A stretch of DNA of 64,000 nucleotides from Chelydra serpentina (GCA_037349315.1 JBAIAC010000042.1:8928001-8992000); one strand, 5' to 3'; numbered from the stretch's first letter, positions 9,107-21,672 are shown. Notes: a model not told the origin generated them from the letters alone. Numbers and translations: made by a program.

Positions 9107-11022
9107 CAGATGGCCCCGCCAGTGGGAAAGAAGAAGAGAAACCCCAGCAAGTGAGTCCAGAGGAGCCGGCCCCGGGAAAAGCCGACGGCGCTAGGAAGGC
9201 TCCCCAAAGCCCCGAGGCAGGGGAGAAGCCGCCGGCTAACAGCGGGGAGAGCCCCAACACCTGTGCCGAGTGCGGCAAGACCTTCAGCCACAAGTCGGCG
9301 CTGGCCAAGCACCAGAAGATCCACACAGGCGAGAGGCCCCATGAATGCCCCGACTGTGGCAAGACCTTCATCCAGCGCTCAGACCTGACCATCCACCGGC
9401 GGGTACACACTGGGGAACGCCCCTACGCCTGCCCCGACTGCGGGCGCCGCTTCAGCGTCAGCTCCTCCCTGCTGACCCACCAGCGCACCCACGCGCCAGG
9501 CGGCGAGAAGCCCAACCGCTGCCCGCAGTGCGGCAAGAGCTTCGCCGACCCCAACGCCCTGGCCCGGCACCAGAAGAGCCACCTGGGCGGCAAGCCGTAC
9601 GAGTGCGGCGTTTGCGGCAAGGCCTTCGCCTGGAGCTCCCACCTGGAGCGGCACCAGCGCATCCACACGGGAGAGAAGCCCTTTCAATGTGGGGAGTGCG
9701 GCCGGGCCTTCGCCTGGAGCTCCCACCTGGACCGCCACATGCGCACCCACGCAGCAGCCGTGGAGGAGGAGGAGGCCGAGGAGGAAGCCCCGCCCCCGCC
9801 TCAGAGATGCGCCGACTGCGGTAAGCGCCTCAACCACCAGACGGACCCCCAGCGCTTCAAGCACAAGGGGACGCAGACCCAGGATGGCGGTGGGGTGGGG
9901 GAGGGGCCTGGCCAGGTCGAGGAGAGTGGCCCCGAGCGGCCCCACCGCTGCCACCAGTGCGGCAAATGCTTTAGCCAGAGTTCGAACCTGCTCAAACACC
10001 AGCGCGTGCATACAGGCGAGCGCCCCTACGCCTGCCCGGACTGCGGGCGCCGCTTCCGCTGGGGATCAGCCCTGGCCAAACACCGGCGCACCCATGCCCG
10101 GGAAAAGCCCACCGAGGACCCGGCGCCGGCCAGTGACACCGGCGCTGCTGGCAAGCCATACCCATGTGGGGCCTGCGGGAAGAGCTTCGGCTGGATCTCG
10201 CACCTGGAGCGTCACCGGCGCATCCACACGGGAGAAAAGCCCTACCGGTGCGGGGAGTGCGGGCGGGCCTTCGCTGTCAGCTCCCACCTGGAGCGGCACC
10301 GGCGCATCCACACCGGCGAGCGGCCCTACCGCTGCGGCGACTGCGGCAAGAGCTTTGCCGTCAGCTCCACCCTGCTGGCTCACCGGCGTACCCATGCCAC
10401 CCGGGAGGGGAGGCCTCACCAGTGCCCCGACTGCGGCAAAGGTTTCACTACTGCTGCCACCCTGGAGCGGCACCGCCGGCTGCACCGGGGCGAGAAGCCA
10501 TACCAGTGCGGCGTCTGCGGCAAAGGCTTCGCCTGGAGCTCGCACTACGACCGGCACCGGCTCACCCACACCGGAGAAAAGCCCTTCCCCTGCGCCCACT
10601 GTGGCAAGCGCTTCGGCCGCAGTTCCCACCGCAACCGGCACCAGCGGGCCCACGCCCAGGCCGGTGCGGAGAAACGGCACGTGTGTCCCGACTGCGGCAA
10701 AGCCTTCAGCCTCAGCGCGGCCCTGGCGGCCCACCAGAGACTCCACACCGCCGGCACTGACAGCCCGCTCTCCCTGCTGCCGCCTGCCTGGTGGGAGGCC
10801 GAGAGGAGGACCGGGACAACCACGCCACCACCTGAGGCCTGGGCTGAGGATCCTGCCACCCGCTTCCAATGCCCTGTCCCCTCCTCCTCCCCGACCGCCT
10901 CCCCCCGGGCCTGGGCGACCAAGTCTCTCTCCGCTCCCGGCGCATGGAGGCCAGGGGAAGGGGAGGCCAGTGCTGCCACCCCTCCGGAGAGCTGGTCCCA
11001 ACAACCTCCTCCCAGCTCCTAA
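9107..11022 (+). CDS. Unit 1 zinc-finger exon: 16 C2H2 fingers
   Basis: Acceptor CCCCTAGCAG ends at 9106 and the frame is entered in phase 1 (x|CA GAT GGC). A second phase-1 acceptor lies at 9070. After an acidic, proline-rich linker the exon encodes 16 finger modules, the first near 9261. Fifteen have the full C-x2-C-x12-H-x3-H pattern; the seventh ([17 protein letters not shown]) has lost it. Linkers are mostly TGEKP/TGERP. Five fingers share a helix of the [WV]xSHLER or WSSHYDR type, with Trp at helix position -1 in four of them. Fingers 2-3 resemble 8-9 and fingers 5-6 resemble 10-11, so the array grew by internal duplication. The C-terminal 80 or so residues are Pro/Ser/Ala-rich. Product: nuclear DNA-binding protein, target unknown. 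Coding GC is very high. Confidence 0.9.
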
Positions 11023-12184
11023 CATGGCTAAGCAGGGTGTGGGGGGAGAGGGAACCCCTGTCTTTGGAGAGAGCCAGAAACACCCCCTGCCCTGAAGGGG
11101 GCTGGGTGAGGGACTGGCATGTTCTCCCCGCAGCCAGGGGATTCTCTGCGGGTGAGGGGGCGGGGGTGGCAATATGCCCCCTTGCACCTGCAGCATGATT
11201 CACTGTTGATGCAGAAAAATGGCCCTTGAGCCACCTGGTAGCTGAGACCCTCTTCCCTCACCCCCATGCCATAGGGCCAGGGGTTTTCCCCCGCCTACCC
11301 CATCCCAGGCGGAAATGAGCTATAAGGGAAGGGGGTGGAGGGCTTGGTATGGGATAGGAACTAGATGGGGATGGGGGAGACGGGTGGACATCGAGCAGGG
11401 GGGATGAGAGTTTGGGGACTGGGGGTGTAGGAACCAGAGGGGGCAGCAGACATTGGGGGGTGGGTGGAGGGTGGGAAGCAGAGCGAGGCGGGGGGCTGAG
11501 TGTTTAGGGTTCAGGGGGTTGGATGGGAAGCAGACGGAGCTTGCAGTGTATGGGTGTGCCAGGGGTAGGGGGGTATCTATCATCATGGGCTTGTGGGGTA
11601 GAGATGGGATTAAGGAGGTGCTGCCCCCCGATTGACGTTTTCCACCTGCTCCGCTCCGTTTGCCTCTGTGCTGTCGCCGGCTCAGAAGGAAATGGGGGGA
11701 GACCTCAGAGCAGGCAGGCGTGGGGGAGAGACAAACATAGAGAGAGAGTGGCGGGGGAGGGGGATCAGTCCCTGGAGCAGCGGAATGGCTTTGGAGCGGC
11801 ACACGGTTCACCAGTGGGACTCCCTGCTGCTGGAGACACCTGGAGAAATGAGCACAGCAAAGGGCCTCTGTGGCTGGGAATCTGCCTTGTTATAGGCAGA
11901 TCAGAGACCCCCGGAGCCATTTAAAGGAGAGGCCAGTGACCCAGTGCCTGGCAAAGGTGTAAAATTTGGCCCTAGAGCCATAGATGCACAAGCCCTGCTC
12001 CATGGGTCCTGACCCTCTTTCAGGACGCGAAAGGCAAGGCTCAGGACTCTGCCTTGCTCTCTGCTCCGGGGGGATGAATTCACCCAGCACCGTGCGAAGC
12101 AGCAGCTGGTTTCCACAGGCCTTCCCCTTTGTTGGAGGCCTAGAACAGCCGTTGTGGGCCCAGGGAATTCGATGTCAATAGCAT

Positions 12185-12365
12185 TAGCTTTGGGGTGTCA
12201 CATTTATATGGTCTCCCGCTTTCTGTCAGCCTGGGAGGGGTCACATTTATACAGTTCCCCCTCCATTCCATTAGCTTCAGGGTGTCACATCTATACTGTC
12301 CTTCCTTTCCGGAGCCTCGGGCCATCTCATTCATACTGCTCCCGTCAGATTCGGCATGACGCATC
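12185..12365 (+). repeat. Diverged tandem repeat with GTCACATTTATAC core in the unit 1 3' flank
   Basis: About four units of 45-50 bp share 'g(t/g)cacatttatac(a/t)gttccc', each followed by a 'ttagcctc'-like stretch. The same repeat is found in the unit 2 3' flank (22690-22770 and 23160-23460, inverted). Confidence 0.7.
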
Positions 12366-13226
12366 CCATGCTAGACAAAGGATGGTTAGAAAGGCTGAGC
12401 TAGTATATTTTCTACGTTTATCTTTGGCTGCACTAACGCTGGGTCTGACTGTGCTTCCCTGGGTGGGTGTCAATGGAAAAATCCTCTCTGGCCTCTTGGG
12501 GCCAGTCGGTTCAGTGCTGATGCTCACGGCTAGAGACGGAGACAGGCTGAACTGGAGAAGGAAGTTACTGCCTGAGCTCTGCAGTGATGTCAGGGAGTGA
12601 AGGTCAAAGTTAACAGCGCTGGGATACGGCAGTGTTTGTTCTTGAGAGCCAGCCAGCTGAGAACTGTGAACTCGCTGCACCGGGACAGACAGGAAATGTC
12701 CTGAGAGTATCAGGAGAAGTTCCCCTGAATCCTAAAGGGGTACGAATGACACCCCAAGAGGAGGGAACAGCTTGGGAGAGGGGGCATCTGCTGGTTCCTG
12801 AGAGGAAGAGGCTGGGCAGAGAAGGAAGCTGGGGAAGTCAACAGGCCAGGCCAGCCCTGAAACCACACCAGGGTGAGTCCATCGGTGAGGAGGCCACGGG
12901 GAGTCTGGAACCCTCATGCTCAGCTGCCGGAATTCGCCTCCTTCCTGGGAGCGCGGCTGCTGGCAGACACGGGGCTAACGCTACGTCTCCTAGTTACCAC
13001 AGCTGGTGATTCCTTGGACCTGGGTTCTCCCGGCCGCATCGTTGGCTTTTGTCACTGGCTTGAGCTGTTTGTCTCAGGGAAGGGCCTGAAAGGTTGGTTT
13101 ATTGTTGGGGGAGGGGGGTCCAGGGACAGAGATGGGTTGGGAATGGCATCGCGGTGGAGTTGGGCCACGGGCACAGAGGTGGGATGAGGATTTAACTTTT
13201 GACTTCCTTGCTTTGGATTAGAGGGT

Positions 13227-13232
13227 AATAAA
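13227..13232 (+). promoter_or_regulatory. Candidate poly(A) signal AATAAA of unit 1
   Basis: AATAAA is followed by 'gtagaatgtagtttaac' and a TGTGTCTGG stretch. The same AATAAA plus 'agaatgtagttt' lies at 21673-21678 on the minus strand after unit 2. Confidence 0.5.
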
Positions 13233-13462
13233 GTAGAATGTAGTTTAACAAAACTCAATGTGTCTGGAGTCGTTCATCCTAAAGAACAGGAGGGAGAGAG
13301 GGAGGGTGTGTGTGGTGGAGGAGGGAGACAGAAGGAAGTGTATTTGTCTTTGCTGCATCCATCTGTGGGGAGAGCCCAAACAATAATATCCAGCTCTTAC
13401 TTAGTGCTTCTCGTTCTCATATCTCAAAGCATTTTACAAGGCGGTCATCTGTGGGAATTTTC

Positions 13463-14176
13463 GGTAATATTTGAATGAATCCTAGGCATGCCTCAGTTTC
13501 CCTTGGTACGCTGCATTGCTACCGCATGAGAGCACAAGGGTTATGGCTGCTCCTGGAACAATGCAGGAGATGGGTGTGCGGCACCTCACTGTCTAGGGGG
13601 TATGGCTGGGTCATTGAGGAACTGATTGAAACTGACCCAGATCAACAGAGGAATCCAGCAAGGCAAAGTGAGACCCCCAAGGACTGAACAATCAATGCCT
13701 AACAGGAAATCCCAGCAGGCAGGACATGTGAACTGGACTGGAGCTGCCCTTTTGGAGGGACACAGGAACTGTGAGCTGGGCAGACGAAGGGGAGGGGAAG
13801 ACAGGGAGGGAGTCCATCACACCTTCCCTCATGGCACTCGCTTGGCCAGGATAGATTTGGCATAATTTCTGCCTCTCTCTGCTGCCCGGAGTCCTTTCAG
13901 ATCTGGTGTGTCAGGCTACCTTGTTTAGAAAAGGTTGCTTACGTCTCTGCAGGACTCTCTGAGAGCTGCTACCCTGAAGGGCTGCCGTACAAGCCTCCCG
14001 CAGGAATCTGACTCCGCTAGATTTGCTGGGTAGAGAGAGACGGGTCACTACTGCCAAAGACTCAGTCTCGGAAGCCAAGGGCCTGCCCTGTGGGTCCTAC
14101 ACACTGAAGGGGGTCACTCCCTGGAGACTGGTGACAGTTGTGGAGAACGTAGACCAAAACGTGTGACTCCATGACA
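13463..14176 (+). mobile_element. LTR-like interspersed repeat, copy 1
   Basis: It shares, in order, 'ggtaatattt', 'gcctcagtttccc', 'ggactctctgagagctgc..gaaggg', 'cccgcaggaatctgac', 'gggtcactccctggagactggt' and an end in TGACA with the longer copy at 17257-18436. The family is interspersed in this window; LTR status is inferred from size and termini only. Confidence 0.5.
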
Positions 14177-14179
14177 GTA

Positions 14180-14300
14180 TTATCCCTCTTGTACACATGG
14201 GGAAACTGAGGCACCACAGAGCAACCTGCCTGAGGTCACCTATCAGGCCTGGGGAAAAGCCAAGAATAGACCCCAGCTCTCCATAGTCACCAATGGCAAA
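14180..14300 (-). mobile_element. MIR-type SINE fragment, minus strand
   Basis: The plus strand reads 'catggggaaactgaggca..agcaacctgcctgaggtcacctatcaggcctgg', the reverse complement of the MIR core and 3' part. Confidence 0.55.
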
Positions 14301-17256
14301 TTAGCCACTGGGTCATGGGCCCCGGCCAAATGGAGGCACCTGGAAAAATGGGCACCCCAGCACCCTGACCTGCTCTCTGCCGTTCCTGCCGGGGAGCAGG
14401 GCAAGCCCCCATGCCCTGACCTCATTTCCCTGGGGGGTGGGCCCCCACTTGCTCTGGCCCAGGGCCCCACAAACCCCTAATTGGCCTGTGAGAGTCACAG
14501 TCCAGTGGTCTATGCCCTAGGCCACTAATGGTGGGAGTAAGTATAGAGAGTATGTCTTCCATACCACCAGCTGGAAGCATTCAAAACAAGCAGGAGAGAA
14601 GCCTCAAAAAATCAGGAGATTGCCATTTAAAAAAATCCCAGGGTTTTAAAGACATTTTTCTTCCCCTTCTGGTCTCTGAGCCCTTGAGTTATACATTCGG
14701 GTCATGTTTTCAAGCTTTTTTCTGCAACCACATGGGCTAGAAACTTACTGAGAATTTTTTAAAGAAGATTTTCCTACAGTCGCTGCATTCCAGGAGCTGG
14801 GCACATAGCTTGAGACTGTTAAAATGGGGAGAGTTGGCAACCTTGCTGTGTGTATGATGTGCGACTACAGGGAGCGTGGCTGGTGCTTGTAGAGTGTCTG
14901 TGTCGCTTTGTGCGAGGTGGGACTGGGTCTATTTATTGCTTCTCTCTGGACACAACGGGTTGGATTTTCAAAAGTGCTTCTAATTTTGCTCATCAACCCC
15001 TCTTTCCACATGCCCCCTTTGCTGCTGAGCCCAGCCCCCGCCAGCTGCTGTGCAAAGGTGGGTACAAGGAACCAGCTGTGCAAGAGAAATTTCAGCTGCA
15101 AAGGAATTGGGCAGGTTTAGTCCCATGTTTATGCAGTGTCTAGATTTTATCCTAATTCCATGGTGACTGGAAACAAAACACATCCTGCAGCTGGGAGGCC
15201 AGAGCCCCCTTCTCTCCACCTCTGGGGAGACTCACACACCCCTGGGGATGCTGATGGACAAGAGCTGGTCCCTCCTGTTGTTACACAGCCGCGGGTGCCC
15301 TGAATGCCACCTCCTTTCAGGTAAGGGAGGGGGCATCGTAGTGGGGAGATGTTTGTGGGGGTGCCAAAATATTTTTTTTGTGAGGCGGGTACTGGTGCTG
15401 GATGATTTCCAGTAGGGCGTTTGAAATGGGGAACTGGAGCCAACGGGTTGCTATGGCAGGGGTGTGGGGGTGATGCCCCCACAACCTCTGCCAGCTGGAG
15501 TGACCTGACCTCATCCCAGCCCCGTTTGTGCTCTGGTTGTGGGGCAGGACAGAGGGGGAGGGTGGCAGGAGAGCCAGGGCCTTCTGCTAGGGGAAGGGGG
15601 CTGTTCCCCTGGGAAGGGAGGGCTCTATGTGCCAGCAGTGGTAGAGTGGCACTTAGTACCGTGAGGGGAGGGCTCCCTTAGGGCAGCTAATTAGCAAACC
15701 CAAAACACTTACTACCTCCCCCCAGTTCTGCAGCTGAGAATGTTTTGCTGGTCCATCATCTGCCTGCCTGTAAGGTGGTGGGGCCTCTCACATGGTGTCT
15801 GTGCCGCCCCTGGAATCACAGGGGTCTGATCTCAGTTGGGGTCTCTCGGGGCTACCATGATACATCGAAGCACCTAGGAACCCCGTCCATGGAGCAGGAC
15901 ATCGTTGTAACAAGTGCTGTACAAACACAGATCAAAAATATGGTCCCTGCCCCAAGGGGCTTACAATCTATAATAATAACCAAGGGGTGTGAGTAGGGGA
16001 GGCAATAGAACCAAATTATTTAAGGGGTGTGTGGGGAGAGGGGAGACAGAACAGGAACCAAATTATATGGGAAGGCGGGATGTGAACCAAATGTTTTTTT
16101 GGGGGGACTACTGGGAAAGGGCGACAGGAGCCAGGTGGGGGGGGGAGCGTTGGAACAGAAACCAAATGTGTTTTAGGGTGTGTGTGTGTGTTTGGATTTT
16201 GGGATGCCAAGGCAACAGGAGGGAGACAAGCAGAGTGAATGTCACAATCTGGCCAGGCAAGGATGCTGCAGAAATGCTTTAACTTTGCGGGGAAAAAATG
16301 TTTTGTTGAAGGAACACAAACCCCCAGCTCTTTAGTGGAGAAAATCATCCTCCCCACAGACCGCTTCTTAGCTAAAGAGAAGAAAGGACAAACTAGCTTC
16401 AGGTGGGAGACCGCCAAAGCCAGCCACATGGCATGAGACAGAATGGCTCACGCCGAGCACAGAGGCCCACCAGCCAACAGCTAGCCAGAGTGACTGGAGT
16501 TCTCTACCACAATAAAACACAAGCCCTGGAGAACATTAGCTTGAGGGGAAGATGATTGGCCTGGAGCCTGCCACACAGACTGGCTGCCTTGGCTAAGAAC
16601 TCCACGGCCTATTCGGTGGTGGCAGACGGGAGCGTGGACACCACTCAGCCGGCAGCATCGGGCTGTGGCTGCAGCCAGGGGCTCTGTGGGACAGATGCCA
16701 CTGGAAGTCATGCTGATATGGGCAGCGGGCAGCTGTGCAAACCTGGAGGAGATGCCGGCTAAAGCCCACGCTGCTCTGTGACAACTGCATGCTCAGCCCT
16801 GCCTGTGATCAACCCTTTGATAACAACACAGCTCAGCCCGTCTTAAAGAGCCACCTGCCCTGGGCAAGCCGGGCCAAAAGCACCTGTAGGATGCAGGCAG
16901 ACGCCATGTGGCGGAGCGGGGCTATCGGCTGCGGAGAGCTTGCAGCAGGCTCTGCTGCTGTACTATGTGATATTGGACTCAAATTACGCCCGTGCTTCTC
17001 TACAAGCTCTCGTTGCTTTAACACAAAAACACCAGCTGCCTTGCAGTGAGCTCTGGAGGCCAGATAATCTCCATCGGCCTCAGAACTGGATTAAGACCGA
17101 CGGTGACATTTTCAAACGTGCCATTTTCAAAAGTGACTTAGTCCCAGATTGTTAAAGGTATTCAGGAGTTGCTCTGCTCGCTGCTGGCCTGGAACCTCAA
17201 AGGTAGCTCCTTTGGGAATTAGGTGCCTAAATACCCTTTGAGGATCCAAGCCGGCA
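14301..17256. other. Gene-free stretch
   Basis: No ORF with family features was found. About 15770-15980 ends with the common amniote repeat motif 'gtgctgtacaaacacag..cccaaggggcttacaatcta'. About 16000-16230 holds three loose repeats of 'gaaccaaat' in G-rich sequence. The remaining ORFs are short and featureless. Confidence 0.5.
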
Positions 17257-17871
17257 TGTGACAAACCGGTGATTTTGGTAATATTTTTATGATGGTTATG
17301 CATGACTCAGTTTCCCTCCGTGCTCTGCATAGCTCCCTAGTGGGTGTAAATGGGTTGAAAAGCTGCTCTTGGGGCAGAGCAGGAGCTGTAAGGTGTTTTG
17401 TAACTGTTGGCGGCTGGACTGTGGGGGTGTATGACTGGATCCTGAAAGGAATGGCTGAAACTGAACTGACCTCCTAGCATTGGAAGATCTGGGAACCCCA
17501 ATGGCCAGGATGTTCGCAACCAGCACCCCAGAGGAAAGAGATTTGCCCCCCTCCTGACACACCCTTTGACAGGGAAGTGGAGCAAAGGCCCCAGCTGGAG
17601 AACAAAGGGGGCAGGTGGATGGGATACAAGGACAAAGGGACAGAGAGGGAGCAAGAGCCAGACAAGATGCCTTTGATGGCAGCATGACTGAAGGGAGCCC
17701 CGGACGGGCTGAACTCTGCCTCTCGCTGTGCTAACGTAGGGGCTCTCTGATTCTGTACACCCAGGGACTAATCAATGGTGACCTTGTTTTGCAAAGGCTG
17801 CCTGGAAATACTCCCTGAGAGCCCTGAAGGGGCCCAATCCAAGTCTCCCACAGGAGTCTGGTTGGGTTGGA

Positions 17872-18046
17872 TTCATAGAATCTCAGGGTTGGAAGGGACC
17901 TTAGTAGGTCATCTAGTCCAACCCCCTGCTCAAAGCAGGACCAATCCCCAATTTTTGCCCCAGATCCCTAAATGGCTCCCTCAAGGATTGAACTCACAAC
18001 CCTGGGTTTAGCAGGCCAATGCTCAAACCACTGAGCTATCCCCCCC
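17872..18046 (-). mobile_element. Turtle tRNA-derived SINE, minus strand
   Basis: The plus strand reads 'catagaatctcagggttggaagggacctta' at the left and 'ccactgagctatcccccc' at the right, the reverse of the SINE at 5674. It is inserted in the LTR-like repeat. Confidence 0.85.
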
Positions 18047-18111
18047 TCCCATTCGCTGCAGGGAGCCATAGACAGAGAGGGGTAGCGCTGCTGCCTGAAG
18101 GCTCAGTCTTG

Positions 18112-18345
18112 GGGTACGTCTACCTTCCAAAGACAGACCTGCGGTGCCGAGTATCAGAGCCCGGGGCCATTGACTCAGGTGCAGGGCTAAAAATAGCACT
18201 GTAGATGTTCTGGCTTGGGCTGCAGGCCAGGACTCTGGGAGGGTCTTGGAGCCTGGGTGGGAACACCTACACGTTACTTCAGTCCATTGACCCGGACCCT
18301 GAGACTCGCCGCTGTGGGTTTTTCTTTGCAGTGTCGACGTACCCT
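18112..18345. mobile_element. MITE with GGGTACGTCTAC ends
   Basis: Left terminus GGGTACGTCTACCTTCCAAA is mirrored at the right by TTTGCAGTGTCGACGTACCC. It interrupts the LTR-like repeat between 'cagtcttgg' and 'ggctaggggcc', which adjoin in copy 1. Confidence 0.65.
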
Positions 18346-18436
18346 CTGAGGCTAGGGGCCTGGCACACTACAAGGGTCACTCCTATGGGACTGGTTACAG
18401 GCCAGGGCATAGATCAGACCCTGTGGCTCTGTGACA

Positions 18437-19719
18437 CTAGTGACTTAGATGGCTATGTCCCACCATCAAAAATGATTCATTGACTTTCAGTGAGACTAAG
18501 GCTCTTACGTAACTACGTCACTCCTGAATCCCATAGGTACTTTCTGAAAATTTTACCCTTTGGCACTCCCATACTTAGTTTTCTTTTTATAATATTAAGG
18601 TTCCTAGCCTTTGTGGTTGTTAAGCTTTAAATATGACCGGAGTGTAACCCCTGTGGTGATGTCTGCTTGAGTCCGCAGAGAGCCTGAGCCAATTGCTCTG
18701 AGATGGGGGACGCTGCCTTATCCATCCCAATTTTAATTCTGAAACTTGACTGATCTGGGGAGCCCTGTACTGCTATTGCCAAATAGGGGATTCTGGGTTG
18801 GGCCCCTGGGTGCTGCTGCCCTCCGTTGTGGCTCAGCAGGGGCCCCTACAGAGAGAATCCTTTGAATGAAGCACAGGTGAGATCTCCGCTTGCCTGAAGG
18901 CAGAGGACAGCAGACACAGGCTGCTGAAAGAGGAGAGGCAGAGGCTCTTCCATCATCTGGCTCTTGCGGTGGTAGCTTCTGCTGCTAGCATCCCAAGTAG
19001 GGTGGGGCTGTAGTGGGGGAGGGCACAGGTAACATGGCTAGGACGCTGGCAGCTTTTAATCTGGCCGTAATTGCAGCCATGGGGCAGAGAGTAAATTCCA
19101 GGGTTGCCAACATTTTATCACCGGTCTTGTGATATCTGATCATTGTCTAAAAGCCCGAACTCCTGGAGTCATGTGAAACTCTCAGCAATCATTTTTAAAG
19201 AGAGAAGTCATCATCCAGTCCCCTGTGTTGCAGAGAAAAGCTTGAACATGTTAACCCCTAAAGGCTCAGAAAGCAAATACAGAGAACCCAGAATTTATTC
19301 TTTGTTAAGGTTGTTTTTTTAAGCCACCAGTGACTTTTGGGGGGCCCGACTCATGGTTTTTGAATACGTGGAGCTGGCAATCTGGAGAGTTGGGGATTTT
19401 ACTATAAACATACAACATGATCTCTATGTAGCGAAGGCCACCTAGGATAGCGATGCATGGACACGCGGCACGGCTGCCTCCCCTCAAACATGCTAAAAAA
19501 ACCTCAGAAAAGTCAGACATGAGCCCCTTGAGTTCTACTGCTCTGGATCACCGTGCACCTACCTGACCCTCTGCGCCTTCAGAACCCCAGCGGAAAGATG
19601 CAGTCAGTAATGGTTTGCACTTACCTCGTACTTTCTCCATAGCAGATCTCCAAGCACTTTCAAAGAAGGAGCCAGTGTCATGACTTTTTAATCCTTAAAA
19701 GACACTTAATTTCTTAGAT
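18437..19719. other. Gene-free stretch
   Basis: No gene, RNA or clear repeat was recognised. Several short stretches resemble old LINE 3' sequence, but not strongly enough to call. Confidence 0.4.
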
Positions 19720-20880
19720 CATGTCTACACGCAGAAGTTGCACTGGTTTAATTTAACTTGGTTTAAAAGCCAATTTAAACCTGGTCTACATTACAACATT
19801 AAGTCAACCTGTGTCAACTTCGTTTTGCTTGCGTCCACACCTAAATTTGCTGAATTGGTGTAAACCACCTTACTTTGGTTTAAAACTGGTTATATCAGCA
19901 TAGCTTGCACCTGAAAATTTGCCAGTGCAAGGTAAACCAAATTCAGTGTCCATACATAAAGCTGCATTGGTTGAATTGAATCACTTTAAAATTTCAACTT
20001 TAGGCCTTGTTTACATACAAAAGTTGTACCATCTTATCTATACCACTGTAATCAAACCTACCACTGGTGTGGACAAAGTTATGTCAGGACTTGTCTACAC
20101 TACACATACTTTGCCCGTACAGCAGACCCTCTAGTGTAGACACAGCATATGATAACAAAAGCAATTTTTTTGGGGGGGGGGGAAGGGGGCATAGTAACAC
20201 CACCTCCCCCACTGACATTAGCCATCTCAACAGGAGCTCTCTTCTGTCAGCACAGCTGCATCTGCTCTGGGTTGTTTTTTTTCCACACCCCTGACCAACA
20301 TAGCTATGCTGCCAAAACATTGTAGTATAGACCTGACCTCAGTATAAAAGTACTTATACTGGAATAGCTATACCTGGAGGGAAGAGGAATAAGACCATGG
20401 CTACGCTACAAAATTAAGTTAACTAACTTACATTGGCATACAGCTGCCGCAGTAACTGCATCACTTGTCCGTGTCTACACTTTGCTCCTTGTATTGGTGC
20501 GTGTCCTCACCAGGAGCCCTTGTATGGATTGTATTGTCAGTGTGGAGCATTGTGGGATGGGTCCTGAAAACCAGTAACAATCAAAATAAGCAACGCAGTG
20601 TCTACGCTGAGACTGCATCGACCTAACTACATCAACCTTGATTCTACACTGCTCATGGAGATGGAGTCATTGTAGTGGGGCAGTTACATCCGCAGGAGTG
20701 AAATTTAAGTGTAGACACTTCCACAGTTAGGTCAAAGTAAGCTGCCTTGTTACCTAAATGACACCAGAATAAGGCACTTTTATATCAATAAACCAGTTCA
20801 ATTAGTTCATTAGAAAAATCACACCCCAATCTTGATAATTAAACCACTATAAAAACCGTGTGTAGACAACCAGTGAAACT
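19720..20880. mobile_element. Cluster of 'GTCTACACT' MITE-like repeats
   Basis: The words 'tgtctacac', 'gtgtagaca' and 'gtctacgct' recur in both orientations near 19726, 20090, 20130, 20470, 20600, 20710 and 20860. Imperfect inverted pairs suggest several overlapping or nested MITE copies related to those at 29702-29894 and 50864-51060. Exact borders cannot be set by eye. Confidence 0.45.
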
Positions 20881-21639
20881 TTGCCAGGCCTCTGAAATTT
20901 TCTGTAATTTTTTTCCCGTTTGCTGTAAAATTTTGAGACAACAAGTATTTTAATTTTGGGATTTTGCAGGCAAGGGGAGGGGAGGGCAAGGGATTGAAAA
21001 CTGGGCCACAATTTTCCAGAGGTGCCTAAGGAGTTTGGGTGCCCAGCTTGAGTGGCTTGAAAGAGCTCCTGCCCTTTGGAAAATTAAACACCTTTACGGA
21101 GTCTCAAGTTGGACACCCAAAAGCTATTCTTTTCTATATAGGTTCTTATATTGCGCTCATCTCCCGAGTATCTGAGCACCTTCCAGCTGGGCACTAAGCG
21201 ACTTTGGTTTCTCATACACCCCCTAGAGGAGAAGCATGTACAGTAGAGTGTCTCATTTTGGTAGGGGTTTCTAAAACCAATATGCATGTCACTATGTCTT
21301 TAGATTCCAGATGGGAGGTCAAAGAAACATGCTCTGCACTTGGAGTAGGTGGTGTGAGGTTTAGTACTTGGGGGAGTTCAAATAGCTCATCATTTATGAA
21401 AGTCTTGGCCTGTTAATGGGCTCCTGGTTGATAACTTTAACTGAAGAGAGAGTGCAAGCTCTCTCCCTCGCAGGGGAGCCCAAATAAATGTTCCATAGAA
21501 GTCCTGGGTTTGTCTGAACCAGCCCTGAGGTAATAGTACCTATTAGATCTACAACACTCCTGTTCAAATTAAACAGACTCTATTCCAATGAGTATCTTGC
21601 TGTATTTAAAGGCATATTTCTAATTATGCGACATATCCT
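20881..21639. other. Gene-free stretch
   Basis: Nothing recognised; AT-rich sequence with only short ORFs. Confidence 0.4.
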
Positions 21640-21672
21640 GGAGTCTGTAAGGCTGGTAAAACTACATTCTAT

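Larger units (their letters stand above)
11023..13255 (+). other. Unit 1 3' flank, probable long 3' UTR
   Basis: From about 12000 to 13260 the sequence is collinear with the inverted copy at about 22930-21640 downstream of unit 2. Matching landmarks are 'gatgaattcac..cagcacc', CACATTTATAC repeats, 'aggaaatgtc', 'ctggttcctgagaggaagaggctgggcaga' and a terminal AATAAA followed by 'agaatgtagttt'. Conservation up to that signal suggests that both transcripts end there. The 11023-12000 part is purine-rich with no gene. Confidence 0.55.
17257..18436 (+). mobile_element. LTR-like interspersed repeat, copy 2, with two nested insertions
   Basis: It begins TGTGACAAACC and ends GTGACA. The order of blocks matches copy 1 at 13463-14176. 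A reverse-oriented turtle SINE (17872-18046) and a MITE (18112-18345) interrupt it, so it is older than both. Confidence 0.5.
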
